Assembly (NCBI GenBank): GCA_946965045.2
Contig: OX337230.1
Location: 3,100,001 to 3,164,000, forward strand
Direction of reading: 5' to 3'
DNA length: 64,000 bases
Source: Epithemia pelagica
Taxonomy: Eukaryota > Bacillariophyta > Bacillariophyceae > Surirellales > Surirellaceae
Positions 34,322-44,245 of the stretch are shown piece after piece (within the stretch, counting starts at the first letter, position 1; every line of letters begins with the position of its first letter). A model generated the notes under the pieces. It searched no databases. It saw only the letters and a program-made list of their open reading frames with translations, and was not told the origin of the DNA. Made by a program: the position numbers and the translations under genes.

Positions 34322-35049
34322 GTGGCGAAACCTACAACTCATCGAATGATGCTAGTATTTTATGGCATCCGATGACATTTTCCTAAAAGTGAGAAAGGAA
34401 TGTCGGCATGCTCGCGAAACTATAAATTTGGCCATGGCATGCTCGCATTGCACGTGTTATCGGCGACCGCTCGGATATTAACTATGGCCCAACACGTGCG
34501 CGCCCAAAACCATCGAATGCGCGCCTTGACTATCCGAGTACGCGCATCCACGATTCGACCTAACGGTCTATGTAATCAAAGCACGAATCACGATCACGCG
34601 AGACCATATCTCTGTTCCCACAAATCCAAGAATGCAAACAGCAACGCGCCCAGCACAAGACTTATACCACGACAAAGCAAGAGCTGTTGCATCCCATACA
34701 TGTTATCCATCACCCTATACATTCAATATGCACCAATGCCGGTCTACTCCAACCAGTGAGGACCTATCACACCAGATCCATGGCCGTATACAAGAGCCAG
34801 GACTTCGGCACCATCAACCACCTTAGTTAGTAATCGTCTCACAATCATTAATATCACCATTTTAACACTCATCTTAAGACTTACCTCTTATCAGTGGACC
34901 GACTGCCCCCACCCACGGCGGACTTCGACTTGCAACTCTTCTCTGACCCGTGGAGGATTGTTGTATCGGTTGGTGATCGATTGTCGGCTCAGCGAGCCTT
35001 TAACCCAACTACCTATTACCCTTCTGAATTCTCAATGAGAGTTCTGCTA
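34297..35049 (+). repeat. Right LTR of Copia element
   Basis: Same sequence as 29693-30445. The polyprotein frame ends inside it. It is followed by the second CACGT target duplicate, after which the interrupted RNase H frame resumes. Confidence 0.95.
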
Positions 35050-35249
35050 CACGTACCGGGAAAGAAAAACATCGTGGCCGACTACCTCTCACGTAACTTT
35101 GAAAACGATGCAGACGGCACTACTCACACCATACATCGCTTGTTTGCATCGCAGATACCCAGGAATTTTCAAGTCTTCCAGTTGCCACACGAAATCGTCT
35201 CCTGGATCTCCTCGGTCGCTCCGCTGCGACCCGCATCTTCTTTGGAAAA

Positions 35250-36635
35250 GTGGAATCAAGCCACGAATCCGGAGACAGGACATGGCGACGATGGACGGAC
35301 CACCTTAGATTCCTCCGACACGACACCGACCCCTTTTTGGACAAGGTCCAAACCATCCAAGGACGACTCACAATCGTGGCAACATTCCTCCAACGACTCC
35401 GCGACGGCGATTGGGATCGACGCACAAGTCACGGACCTCTTCGTGCATCGACTGTCGAGAAAACCCTTGGCGAGCTGGCGGCGGCTTTCCGGCGTAACAA
35501 CAGGGCAAGCCCCGCCCACCTCCAAGGTAGCAACAATTTCCACCCTCTTATCGCATCCCTTAAGAAGGGATGGAAGAACCTGGACCCACCGGAGAAAAGG
35601 GAAAAGGCAGTCACAGCGAACCACCTCCGGCACCTTTGGCGAATTGCGTGCACCCCCATTCCACAGGACGCCACCAACACCACCTCGATTCCGACGGAGA
35701 CCGACAAAACCAGAACGCGATCGGAGACCACACGACCGAGAGGAGACAACGACTTCGAAACCTCCTCATTCAGGGCTTGCAATGCCGACATCCTCTGTGG
35801 AGGATACTTCTACGCAACGAGGAGTTGCGAAGTATCCACCGTCAAACAGCGAGGAAAAACGAAACTCCTCACCATCGCGAACATCTCGTTCAGCAGGAGA
35901 GACACATCCAGATCACAGATCGACGCCCGAGACAAAAACTTCTACACCGAAGCCCACTACGTGTCGGTAACATTCATCTCGCAGAAACACGATGTACCCC
36001 ACGAGACACGAACACAATCAAGGACAACCGACCCAATTCTTTGCCCCGTCAAGATATGGGGACGAATCATTCGACGAATTTATTTCAACTGCCCCGATGC
36101 GCCACCAGACACGCCGGTGAATTGTTGGTTCCCTCCACCAGCACCCAATGACCCAAATCCGAGACCAAGATTCATCCGCGCCGAAGATAGCCTGCAACTT
36201 CTACGCGAAACTTGTGTCGATCCAAAGACAGGACGACGACTCTTTGGATACCAGCCGAGCGAAATCGGCACCCACTCGATACGTTCTGGAGCAGCCATGG
36301 CCTTGTTCCTCTCTCCTGGCATATCGGTCCTTCGAATCATGATTCTTGGAAGGTGGCAATCAGCCGCTTTCATGAACTATATCCGACCCCAAGTCATGGA
36401 ATGGACAGCGGGGATGTCCATCGCCATGCTCTCCACCCCTGACTTCACCCACGCCGACCCCACAACTGCTCCGACGTCCAAACCAAACCTCCCCAACCGC
36501 TCCAAAATGACCTTCAACGATGTCGAGACGATCCAAAACAACATTGAGAGTGCAATCGAGTCTCCAGAGGAGCTGAAATTCAATGGCTCAGTGGCGACAG
36601 CTTCCTTCGACCGTCAACTCAATCTCGAATTCTAA
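35250..36635 (+). CDS. Tyrosine recombinase of DIRS-order element
   Basis: About 461 residues; the frame is open further upstream without an ATG, so GTG 35250 is nominal. The N-terminal part has the core-binding segment TWRRWTDHLRFL. Catalytic residues of the tyrosine recombinase are visible: Arg in YATRSCE, the HSIR box (THSIRSGAAMALF), Trp in LGRWQS and the nucleophile Tyr in FMNYIRPQ. The frame is -1 relative to the reverse-transcriptase frame and overlaps it by over 700 bases, so it is probably reached by ribosomal frameshift or re-initiation. The enzyme would join a circular DNA copy to the target without target duplication. This gene is intact. Confidence 0.88.
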   Translation: MESSHESGDRTWRRWTDHLRFLRHDTDPFLDKVQTIQGRLTIVATFLQRLRDGDWDRRTSHGPLRASTVEKTLGELAAAFRRNNRASPAHLQGSNNFHPLIASLKKGWKNLDPPEKREKAVTANHLRHLWRIACTPIPQDATNTTSIPTETDKTRTRSETTRPRGDNDFETSSFRACNADILCGGYFYATRSCEVSTVKQRGKTKLLTIANISFSRRDTSRSQIDARDKNFYTEAHYVSVTFISQKHDVPHETRTQSRTTDPILCPVKIWGRIIRRIYFNCPDAPPDTPVNCWFPPPAPNDPNPRPRFIRAEDSLQLLRETCVDPKTGRRLFGYQPSEIGTHSIRSGAAMALFLSPGISVLRIMILGRWQSAAFMNYIRPQVMEWTAGMSIAMLSTPDFTHADPTTAPTSKPNLPNRSKMTFNDVETIQNNIESAIESPEELKFNGSVATASFDRQLNLEF

Positions 36636-36704
36636 AGACGATTCAAAAGATCCAGTTCTGACGCCCCAACGATTTCGATCAGTCGCCCATCAAGTTCAAT
36701 GGTG

Positions 36705-36865
36705 TTGGGAGCCATCTCGGTTTCCCTCTGGGCCTTTACGGCAACTTGCGACTACTCCTATCCCTACAGTCCGTAGCAAGTTCCGACAGAAGATGAGAAC
36801 GAGAAGAAGACACGCGCACAAGTACAACGAGCTGTCAGGATGGGTTCGTTGGGTTCCACCCATCG
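36705..36865 (+). repeat. Split direct repeat B1 (161 bp)
   Basis: Matches 37087-37247 with one difference (CTTGCGACT versus CTTGTGACT). It joins A2 directly. Confidence 0.93.
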
Positions 36866-37069
36866 TTACCAGTCCTGATCGAGCGAGGCGTGGCGATGGC
36901 GCTGGCACTGCACTGAGCGGGCGCGCCGCACAGGCGTGGGCGCGATCTCCCCCAAGATGTGAAGAGCAAGGAGAGGAAGAGCTCACAATCTTTGGTTTGT
37001 GCAGAGTCCCAAGCCATCACACACAGAGACTTGTAAGCGAGTCTCTAGCGTAGTCATCTCTAACAAAAA
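36866..37069 (+). repeat. Split direct repeat A2 (204 bp)
   Basis: Second copy of A1, immediately after B1 and 17 bases before B2. The junction B1-A2 is where a circular intermediate would be resolved. Confidence 0.93.
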
Positions 37070-37086
37070 TAACCCCCTACCCGCCC

Positions 37087-37247
37087 TTGGGAGCCATCTC
37101 GGTTTCCCTCTGGGCCTTTACGGCAACTTGTGACTACTCCTATCCCTACAGTCCGTAGCAAGTTCCGACAGAAGATGAGAACGAGAAGAAGACACGCGCA
37201 CAAGTACAACGAGCTGTCAGGATGGGTTCGTTGGGTTCCACCCATCG
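37087..37247 (+). repeat. Split direct repeat B2 (161 bp)
   Basis: Right end of the DIRS-order element. Host sequence begins with GGAGGAAGGAGG. Confidence 0.93.
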
Positions 37248-37461
37248 GGAGGAAGGAGGTAGCACTGTTTGATTCTCCTAGAGAACTGATGTCCGTTCTT
37301 CGTCCGTAAAACAAGTAGAATAGAGCAAGCTCCACATCGTACTACCTACCACCACTCTACTCGTGCTCGACTGGACAAGCTGTCTGCTGGAAAAACCGAA
37401 GGAAAGAGGAAAGCGTCTGCACAGTTTATCGTAATGGTGGCAGCGGACGCTTTGGCCCAGG

Positions 37462-38902
37462 ATGTTCTTCGTTCTTCCGGCAAACGCCGTCATCACCCAA
37501 AAGGTTTTAAATACCACCAACGGTATGCATTTGCCGCTGCGAACTGGCTCGACGAAGATGTACATTCGCGATAGCTACAACGATTTGGCCAGGTTGGTAA
37601 TGGAAAGCTGGCAGACTTTGCAAGGCGTTTTTCTAAGCGGAACTCCTGTTGTTGGAAAGTCTTTCTTTTTGAATTACTTCCTCATTCGCATGCTCGGTCA
37701 AGGGAAGAAAGTCCTTTTCGTAAACATGGGAGACGGTGTAGCAAAGCTTTACAACAACTTTGACGCGAACCCCGAAGAAAAAGCCTGGGTGTATTATGCC
37801 TCGGATTGGACTTCGTTCCACCAGCTTGCCGACGCTGCGGATTATGTCCTCATCGAGCCTCCTGAAGACTCGGCAAAATCTCAGGAGATGACTTTGAACC
37901 ATTTGCGAGGGAAGAAGTTCCTGGTTGCTTTGTCGCCAGACCACGAAACTTGTAAGGAGCTGACGAAGACTACAGAAAGCCAGACCTGGCTGTACATGGG
38001 GCCGCTCTCACAAACTGAAGCATGCGATATGCGCCAGACGTGCTACACAGAAGTTACAGCGTCATTTCAAAAAACGACAGGAAGCAGCGGGCGGGATTCC
38101 GCGAGTTCTATATCAGAGTGAGCCGCCTGCTGGATAGCAGGATTCGGCATTGAAGAAACATAACGAAAAGCTTACCGCAGCAATCAAGCTTGCTGTCGAA
38201 CAACCGACTCTGATTGATGCGGGAATTGTCGCTTCCCAATTCAAGCATCTTTGGTCGTTGTATCATCTTGTGCCGGAGTCAAACGGCGCGTACGATTCAT
38301 ACACAATTGAGGTTTGTGGGGATGGACCGCTTGCAACCTTGAAACGGCGCCTTTTGGAGTTCAAAGTTCAGGAGCTATGGGATATGTACGCGCAGACCCA
38401 CTCGAACATGGGAACACTTCGTGGTATCCGCTACGAGGCCTACGTCCACAAACGCATTTTAGCCCATGGTCTCGAAGCCACGGCTTGCAAGCTTGGTGTT
38501 GCAGTCGTGTTATCTAAAAACGTTCCCGCCAATCTTCTACAGTTGAATATTCCAGTGAGTACCAATCGACACTACCTCGAAGATAATGATGTGGCTAGCA
38601 AGCTTGCGACAGCAATTCACAATGCGTCGTCGAAAGGGGCGTATCTTGTGCCCCGTCTCCCGAATTTCCCGGTTCTGGACTCAATTTATGTTCCACCATC
38701 GTCCGATTCTTCCATCAAGGTTGGTTTTCAAATAAAGGCAGGAAATTCGAAACCGCTGAGTGCTGACAAAGTCCCGTCCATCGTTTCTACTTTTGGCTCA
38801 TCGATGGTGGTCGTTGTACCCCACGAATATGTTTTGACCAAGCGGTTACAAGGACCGGCTGCTTTACAGCAGTATTTGCTCATTCTCAATCAAGGTGATT
38901 AG
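37462..38902 (+). pseudogene. Crinkler-RHS (CR)-type NTPase-nuclease protein, decayed
   Basis: The first part (37462 to about 38070) has a P-loop LSGTPVVGKSFFLNYFL followed by strand-helix segments of a STAND-like ATPase. After an A6 run near 38069-38075 the reading passes to another frame. There it reads AAGGIPRVLYQ, the usual GGIPR motif of the family, meets a TAG near 38132, and continues from 38150 to 38902. That last part has RGIRYEAYVHKRI and GFQIKAG, a restriction-nuclease-like core (E...QxK). This order, ATPase then PD-(D/E)xK nuclease, is that of the Crinkler-RHS proteins of eukaryotes. The intact upstream start is uncertain. At least one frameshift and one stop break it, so I call it a pseudogene. 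It sits 215 bases from the retroelement end. Confidence 0.72.
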
Positions 38903-38919
38903 GACAATAGCGATAGTGA

Positions 38920-39352
38920 CCACCAGATGGAAGAATAAGAATAAGCTGTTTGGGGAGATATTTCGACGATGGATGACAACTGGCAGAGTTGCTTTCTTCG
39001 CACAGTTCCTGCCGCAAGACAACCAACACTTTAAAACCCATCACGTAACGAACGAAGCCGCGCGAAGGATCAGTGGTGATATCCGCATTCTTGGTCTCTC
39101 CCTTGAAGCCATCCATGGGAAGTATCCTGTTGTCAGCAGACTTTGGCACGTAGTAACTGATTACCCTTGAAATGTTGCCGCCGACGCTCCAATTTTCAAC
39201 AGGGTCAAATTCTACGACGAGTGACACCGGTACACCCTGTGTCGCCAATGCGTTGGCAAATTTGCTGCTTTCGTTTCCACCCCCAGGGAGTGCCCGACGA
39301 TGACGACCGGGTAGGAGACTTTCTTTCGGCAAGCGAAGACATGATAGATTGA
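38920..39352 (-). pseudogene. Alpha/beta-hydrolase-like remnant (GHSLG)
   Basis: On the minus strand, a frame entering near 39352 reads SYPVVIVGHSLG, a hydrolase nucleophile elbow. At a G5 run it must shift one base to go on as GNESSKFANALATQGVPVSL, then VEFDPVENWSVGGN and RVISYYVPKSADNRILP. The pattern recalls bacterial serine hydrolases/thioesterases with the order GHSxG - FDP - NYY. Only ~140 residues remain and the catalytic His region is lost. It is a fragment. Confidence 0.5.
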
Positions 39353-40149
39353 CTTAGTATTAGTTTGATGATGTTCTGTAGCCTTTCTATTCTAAATACA
39401 TGTTATGATTCCTATCCACATACCATGTTGTGGTTGAAAGTATCAGCAGCATCCCTCTTACCCCGCATGGTCCTAACTCCCAAGAGAGGCTAAACTTCCA
39501 CGAAAGCGGTCTGCGATGGGCTCGTAGCTCCTGCGTCCCCTTTTCTGGAGCTATGGTAAACATTACGCTTCTTTTGGTTTTCCCTCGAGTGAGATTGATA
39601 GCTTACAAAGCCTCATGACCCGATTCGAGTCGGAGGCCCGAGTCTCTGTGGGACTTCGAAATTTGAGCTTTCCTGCTACATCGCGCCTCTTCACGGCCCC
39701 AATGCAGAGAGATACAGATTCTGATGCTCTAGAACTAGAAAGAATATTCGGCATTTGAAACCATTTGAATACCACAAAGTTGTTACACTAAAGCTCCTCG
39801 ATTGGACGAGTAATAGAGGGAGTCGGAAGATCACAAAGTGTTGGTAGTCGCCATAGCCACGCAGTCCGTTCATTCTCTGTTTGGCTGCATCTGTCCGCGC
39901 AGGTCGGACATATTTATGGGTGGTCCTCTGCGAAATTCCGCGCCAGCCAGAAAGGTGGCACAAAAATGGGCCTAAACGGACACGCACATGCGTGACAATA
40001 CCATTCACAACAAAAACGTGGAAGCTGGAGTCGAACCGCATGGCCGAGCCCTCCAAGTTTCTCTCGGGTCCAGAGTTCTGCACTGGCAAAAGTGAAGTCC
40101 ATCATATCCAACGACAGCAGAGCAACGTTGGTATCATTGAAAGAACAAC
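39353..40149. other. Intergenic
   Basis: About 800 bases after the hydrolase remnant and before the IQ-motif gene. Short frames only; no repeat, RNA or gene recognised. Confidence 0.5.
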
Positions 40150-41003
40150 ATGATTGTCGAAGAAAAGAATGTACGCTTTGAAGAAGACAAACCCCGGAGA
40201 GGTTGGTTCTTCCGCCGCAGCAACCGAAGGAGTCCCAAAACGCCAGAGGCTGAGCAAAATGTCTCCATCTTGTCGGATCAATACAACAAGTTTAATAAGA
40301 CGGCCGAAGACAATCCAGAATTGCAAACCAGAACGATGGTCGTGCACCCCCGTGCTAAGAGCAAGCATGAGTTCAGATCAAAGAAAGAATACGTCTTGGA
40401 TAGGCCGCCTCCCGCTCGTGAGGCTGCCTTCGGCGGACCAGTTCGATATGACTGGATCGACATTGTAAGTCGCCCTTAGCTACGAATCATACGCGGGCCG
40501 AAATATTGACTCTTCGACAAGTCGTCATGGGTTACAAGTTACAAAGGCGTATCGCGTCATGATCTCTCAAGAAACGCAAAGGTCCCATTTTTCATCGTGA
40601 GCATAACGGCTCTATAACGCTCTAGACTTCTCACATTTTTCTTTGTGGTTTTCAGGAAACAACAGCTGCAATCAAGGTGCAAGCAGCATACAGACGAAAC
40701 AAAGTAATGAACGATCTGGAAAGACAAGGTATTAGTACAGGCGCGATCAGAAATCGTGCTCGGCGTCGAAACGCGGCAGCGTCCAGTAATTTCTTTGCTT
40801 GTTGTGGATCCAATTTCACCTTTGCCGACTTTAGTGCCGATGACAGAGAGGCACATCGCGAATATCAAAAGCTCGTTTACCAAGAACAAAAGAAAGCAAG
40901 ATACTCTCATGAAGAGCAACTTCGACTGGGGTTCAGTAAGATGCATCGGATGCGCCAGGCAGAGAAGAACCTCGTGGACGAAGCGTTTGAAGTAGTGGAA
41001 TAA
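40150..41003 (+). CDS. Small IQ-motif (calmodulin-binding) protein
   Basis: Two exons, 40150-40464 and 40656-41003, phase 0 with GT-AG ends, giving 220 residues. The only recognisable motif is one IQ motif at the start of exon 2 (AAIKVQAAYRRNKV), which would bind calmodulin or a myosin-type light chain. Around it are basic, Pro/Arg-rich segments (RRGWFFRRSNRR), a small Cys pair (FFACCGSNF) and a long charged helix at the C terminus. No membrane span or signal. It may be a calcium-responsive scaffold or cytoskeletal protein; the target is unknown. Confidence 0.8.
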
Positions 41004-41432
41004 ATATGGGACATCACTACACCTCCAGTCAGACGATCAATTCTATTTTCATAATTGCGATAACCAAAAAGTTGCGATGGGAGAAAGACGATTATTCTCT
41101 CGTCCAAGACCATGTATCGACGCAATAGACTTGACTCAATTCAGTTGTACACTAATGAACACTTCTATAATCAACTAAGACGAATGTGTCACGGGAATCT
41201 TTCATCTCTTGTGTTGTTAGTCCAACGGTGGGATGGTATGGTACAGGAACAACCCAGGCTCCGGTTTGGGGCTTGATTCGATAGGAGAGGGTAAATTGTC
41301 ATAGAACAGGAATCGACTGTGACAATAACTGTTGTTGAACCAATTTGGGAACAGCCTTCGAAGCATTACGTCTCCAAAGTGCAAGCCTCGAGTAAAAATC
41401 AGGTGCATGGAGTGTACAATGTATCTTTTCCT
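41004..41432. other. Intergenic, convergent
   Basis: 430 bases between the stops of the IQ-motif gene (+) and the type II membrane protein (-). Nothing recognised. Confidence 0.5.
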
Positions 41433-42995
41433 TTATGGCCGAGGGTTGTCGTTGTCGTCCAATAATTCTCCTTGTTGTTGAGGGAAGAGTATTTGACTCA
41501 AGTCAGTTTTGAGGACTTTGATCATACGCGATGCGCAATCATTCATTCCATACGTTATGATCGCCATGGACGGGTCATCTACCGCGTCAACGATGCTCAT
41601 CACAAACGTTATGTAGGGGCAATTGAGGGGGCGACCAACCGTATAGGAATGATTGCGGACCAACCATAGATTGGGATTGTCCAACCCTTCGTCGTGGTCT
41701 GGAAAGCCAAGGCAAAACCCCCCTGATCGAGCCACAACTCGATAGGGTGGAACGGGTTCAAAGGCATACAGGCGACTCGTATACTGTCGACTCGTAAATG
41801 AAGCGTTTGGTAGGTATTTCGAAACCGAAAACGGAACTTTTGTATGACTGATTCCGACAAGCAACTGGGAGGATTTTCGTTCCACGTCGCGTTGGTCTGG
41901 GAGGGAAATGCAGCACGCGGAACCCCGTTCTTCCATGAATGGATATGCTTTCCCGTGTTGGTGAAAGTATGCCTCGTCAAAGCTCCGAAAACTAGCCTTG
42001 GGCAGACTTTGAGTCATAAAGAGACTCCCACTTGCCAGCTGGTCCATAGAGGAATTCTCATTGAGCGATGTTTGGTGAATTGTCTTGCATACAGCACTGA
42101 CATTGACTTTCTCTACAATGCGTGGCCCCATGGGATAAATTTGAACCATTAGCCTCCCAGATGAGTCTTCAAAGTAATTGAAATTCTTTCCTTGGCGGTA
42201 CAGAGATGTAGCACAAGAAGCATGTATGCCTTGATGCACCGAAAAGTGTCCCCGTGACAGTCGTGAACGAAGAGTGAGAGTAGGGATATTGGACGGCGTG
42301 GCATTTCTGTTGATCCAAATGGGCCATATCAATGTTTTTCTGCCAAGATAGAGTTGGCCACGAAAATTGTACAGACGATTATCTTCACCGTGCTTGACAC
42401 TTGCTTCAGCTAAAATGTTGAGTTCCGCATCCAGGATGGCAAAGACAGCCATTTGTAGGGGCCCTTTACCACCCAACGTTAGATTGTGCTCCAATAAAAA
42501 GTCGGGGTCGAGACAAGCGTGAACGCTGGAGACGCGATAAACAGCCAAGTACAACGAGTCCTTTTGGATTCGTGGGTCCCGTAACTGAGCAATATCAGGG
42601 ACTTGATCCGCTGGAAGATGCACTATTGAAGGATTATATTCCCATACAAAGGTCTTGGTTTCATTGGCGACCCGTCGAAAGTAAGAGGATGCATTGTTGC
42701 GATCTATCCATGGAAAACGAAACGTGGATGGAACGGAGTTTAGATAGTGTGTTTTGGCATGAACAGCCTTGGGAGCCGCACGATCCGTCATCCATATTGC
42801 GTCCTCCTCCTTGAAGCTGGTGGCTGTCAATTCGTCTTTTTCCTGTGGAATAGATCCGCTGGCTTGTCGTGCAGCAATATCTTGTGTACTCGCCCGATAT
42901 TCATGGAATGGGACAACTAACAGCAACCACCGAACGTGTACGGCCACAGACACAAGAACGAGCAGTTTGCTCCACGACGAAGCTGTGAATTTCAT
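41433..42995 (-). CDS. Type II membrane protein, probable carbohydrate-active beta-propeller
   Basis: 520 residues from ATG 42995 (the upstream TTG extension to 43028 is rejected). Residues ~6-30 are one hydrophobic anchor (KLLVLVSVAVHVRWLLLVV) preceded by basic residues, so the bulk should face the Golgi or cell-surface side. The rest has repeating strand-rich blocks (FVWEYNPSIVHLP, YLAVYRVSSVHAC, HGEDNRLYNFRGQLYL) and ends with ITYGMNDCASRMIKVL, a segment recurrent in diatom glycosyltransferase- or mannoside-like families with a five-bladed propeller. Several N-glycosylation sequons (NAS, NET, NLT, NAT) fit a lumenal domain. I would call it a probable carbohydrate-processing protein; no catalytic residue can be named. 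The last residues (QQQGELLDDNDNPRP) are disordered. Confidence 0.65.
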   Translation of the reverse strand: MKFTASSWSKLLVLVSVAVHVRWLLLVVPFHEYRASTQDIAARQASGSIPQEKDELTATSFKEEDAIWMTDRAAPKAVHAKTHYLNSVPSTFRFPWIDRNNASSYFRRVANETKTFVWEYNPSIVHLPADQVPDIAQLRDPRIQKDSLYLAVYRVSSVHACLDPDFLLEHNLTLGGKGPLQMAVFAILDAELNILAEASVKHGEDNRLYNFRGQLYLGRKTLIWPIWINRNATPSNIPTLTLRSRLSRGHFSVHQGIHASCATSLYRQGKNFNYFEDSSGRLMVQIYPMGPRIVEKVNVSAVCKTIHQTSLNENSSMDQLASGSLFMTQSLPKASFRSFDEAYFHQHGKAYPFMEERGSACCISLPDQRDVERKSSQLLVGISHTKVPFSVSKYLPNASFTSRQYTSRLYAFEPVPPYRVVARSGGFCLGFPDHDEGLDNPNLWLVRNHSYTVGRPLNCPYITFVMSIVDAVDDPSMAIITYGMNDCASRMIKVLKTDLSQILFPQQQGELLDDNDNPRP

Positions 42996-44245
42996 TGTGC
43001 GTGTTTTGTTTCTCTTGGCGTGGCGCAATTGACTGCCAATGTGGGGGTAGAATCCATTGTGAACTCATGTGATGAATGGGCGGTTGTGTGGAGATATTTG
43101 TGTTGCGTGTGATGCGATGGTGAGGACGCCCTGCGCTCGTCCAAATGTGGAGTCCAACGGACGCGCGACAAGCGTTCCCATGCCATTTAACCGCACATGA
43201 GTCGTTGATATATTCCAGGTGGTCTTTACGAGTATGTTCTTGCCGACGATACAAGAAGTAAATCGACTTGTCTTCTTTGTTCACCAGCGATGGATACTTT
43301 ATGCTGTCATTGCACGGTCTCTCACGATGGTAGTTACTCTTTCCGATTGGAACGGATGGGACGCTTGTTCCGTTTGAACACAAATACATCGACATGGAAG
43401 AAATGTGATGCCGAGTCCATTGTGGTGGTCGACGTTGCATCTTTGTGCGACAGAGGCATGCGTGTATGGGAAACGGTTCGTGGAAGGTCGGATCGTTGGT
43501 TTCTGAAACCACAATCACCACACTCGTAGAAACATCCAATGATTTCGCCCGTCATGTGTTGATTCGGAACATGTCTGTGTGTGTGAAGGGAAGACTCCGC
43601 AGGGAATACCCATGCATTGGGACACACTGCGATCGTTGAAGATGCTACATAGGAGTCAGTCGAAAGAAAGAAACGTGGTTCCTGTCCAAAGCGTTTAGTT
43701 TTTTGTTTTCCCATCATTGGCTCGTCGCCACCCGTCATCGGATAGGAGGACTATGTGTATCCCATCTTTTTTCTTCTCACATTCTCATTAACTCCTACAC
43801 CAAAGAACTTTCTCCATAGAAGCCGTTGGTCGAATCTCAAAAGATCCGACATGCTGCTTCCATGTCATCACCAAATCCAGGACGGACGAATAGTTCCCCC
43901 AACACGCGGGCAAGACGTGAAATTTTGAAACTCCATCCAATCCCAATCCGTTTCATGGGATTGTGGGACTTATGTCTTCTTCCGATTTCTATTCCTTACT
44001 CGTATGCTCGTACCGTTGTCGTTTGGGGGAAGGGGGGCAGCCGTTACCATGATTGACGGGCGACCGCAGATCGAACTCGATTCTCACATAATTTTTGGCT
44101 CGACCCCACAAAATTACCTGCTTTCCCACACGGATTTTTTGGAGTAGTTCGTCGGAAGCGCCAATGTCAATCTAAAAGAGACACAAAACAACCCCCACGA
44201 GAGTAATAACACTCGTCCTTCCAACACTTTATCCTGTCCTTCACC
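42996..44245. other. Intergenic, divergent
   Basis: About 1.25 kb between two divergent genes. Open frames on both strands are short and mutually antisense. No repeat or RNA seen. Confidence 0.5.

Larger units (their letters stand above)
29693..35049 (+). mobile_element. Copia (CoDi-type) LTR retrotransposon, internally defective
   Basis: Two LTRs of 753 bp (29693-30445 and 34297-35049) appear identical base for base. They start TGTTAG and end CTGCTA, so the ends are TG..TA and not the usual TG..CA. The 5-base target duplication CACGT is at 29688-29692 and 35050-35054. A purine-rich GGGGAG tract lies directly before the right LTR (34291-34296). The leader (30446-30949) holds a short TTG-started frame and three copies of ACATCCGGGT (30831, 30855, 30891). 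One long frame encodes a Gag-Pol-like protein without the active sites. Identical LTRs mean very recent insertion, although the element cannot supply its own enzymes. Confidence 0.93.
26922..35970 (+). pseudogene. Reverse transcriptase-RNase H of DIRS-order element, split by Copia insertion
   Basis: Coding parts are 26922-29692 and 35055-35970. Removing the Copia copy and one CACGT duplicate gives exactly 1229 codons with no frame break. The first ~330 residues are linker or N-terminal region. The reverse transcriptase follows: FDWGAAYRRI (motif A Asp) and VYLDDMIQLF (the YLDD motif). RNase H has LIADACPFGMGGYS, then SDNSSAIGWMH, and finally HVPGKKNIVADYLSR, whose His is the insertion site. 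In its present state translation would stop seven codons into the LTR at 29717, losing the last RNase H segment. The 3' 721 bases overlap the recombinase frame. The split makes this copy non-functional unless spliced or compensated. Confidence 0.9.
23594..37247 (+). mobile_element. DIRS-order tyrosine-recombinase retrotransposon with split direct repeats
   Basis: The 13.65-kb element is bounded by split repeats in the order A1 (23594-23797), genes, B1 (36705-36865), A2 (36866-37069), a 17-base spacer, B2 (37087-37247). This is the layout of PAT- and Ngaro-like members of the DIRS order, which integrate by a tyrosine recombinase and not a DDE integrase. It codes for a Gag-like protein, a reverse transcriptase-RNase H and a tyrosine recombinase. 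No adenine methyltransferase domain was seen, which sets it apart from DIRS1 and PAT proper. About 5.36 kb (29693-35054) is a later Copia insertion including one target duplicate, so the native element is about 8.3 kb. A1 and A2 look identical and B1/B2 differ at one base, so it is young. Confidence 0.9.

Noticed and set aside
23594-37069. A1/A2 read as LTRs of a normal LTR element
   Set aside because: The extra B1/B2 pair, the tyrosine recombinase and the lack of a DDE integrase fit split direct repeats instead.
42901-43738. Several 60-210-residue frames on the minus strand
   Set aside because: They overlap each other and opposite-strand frames and show no domain.
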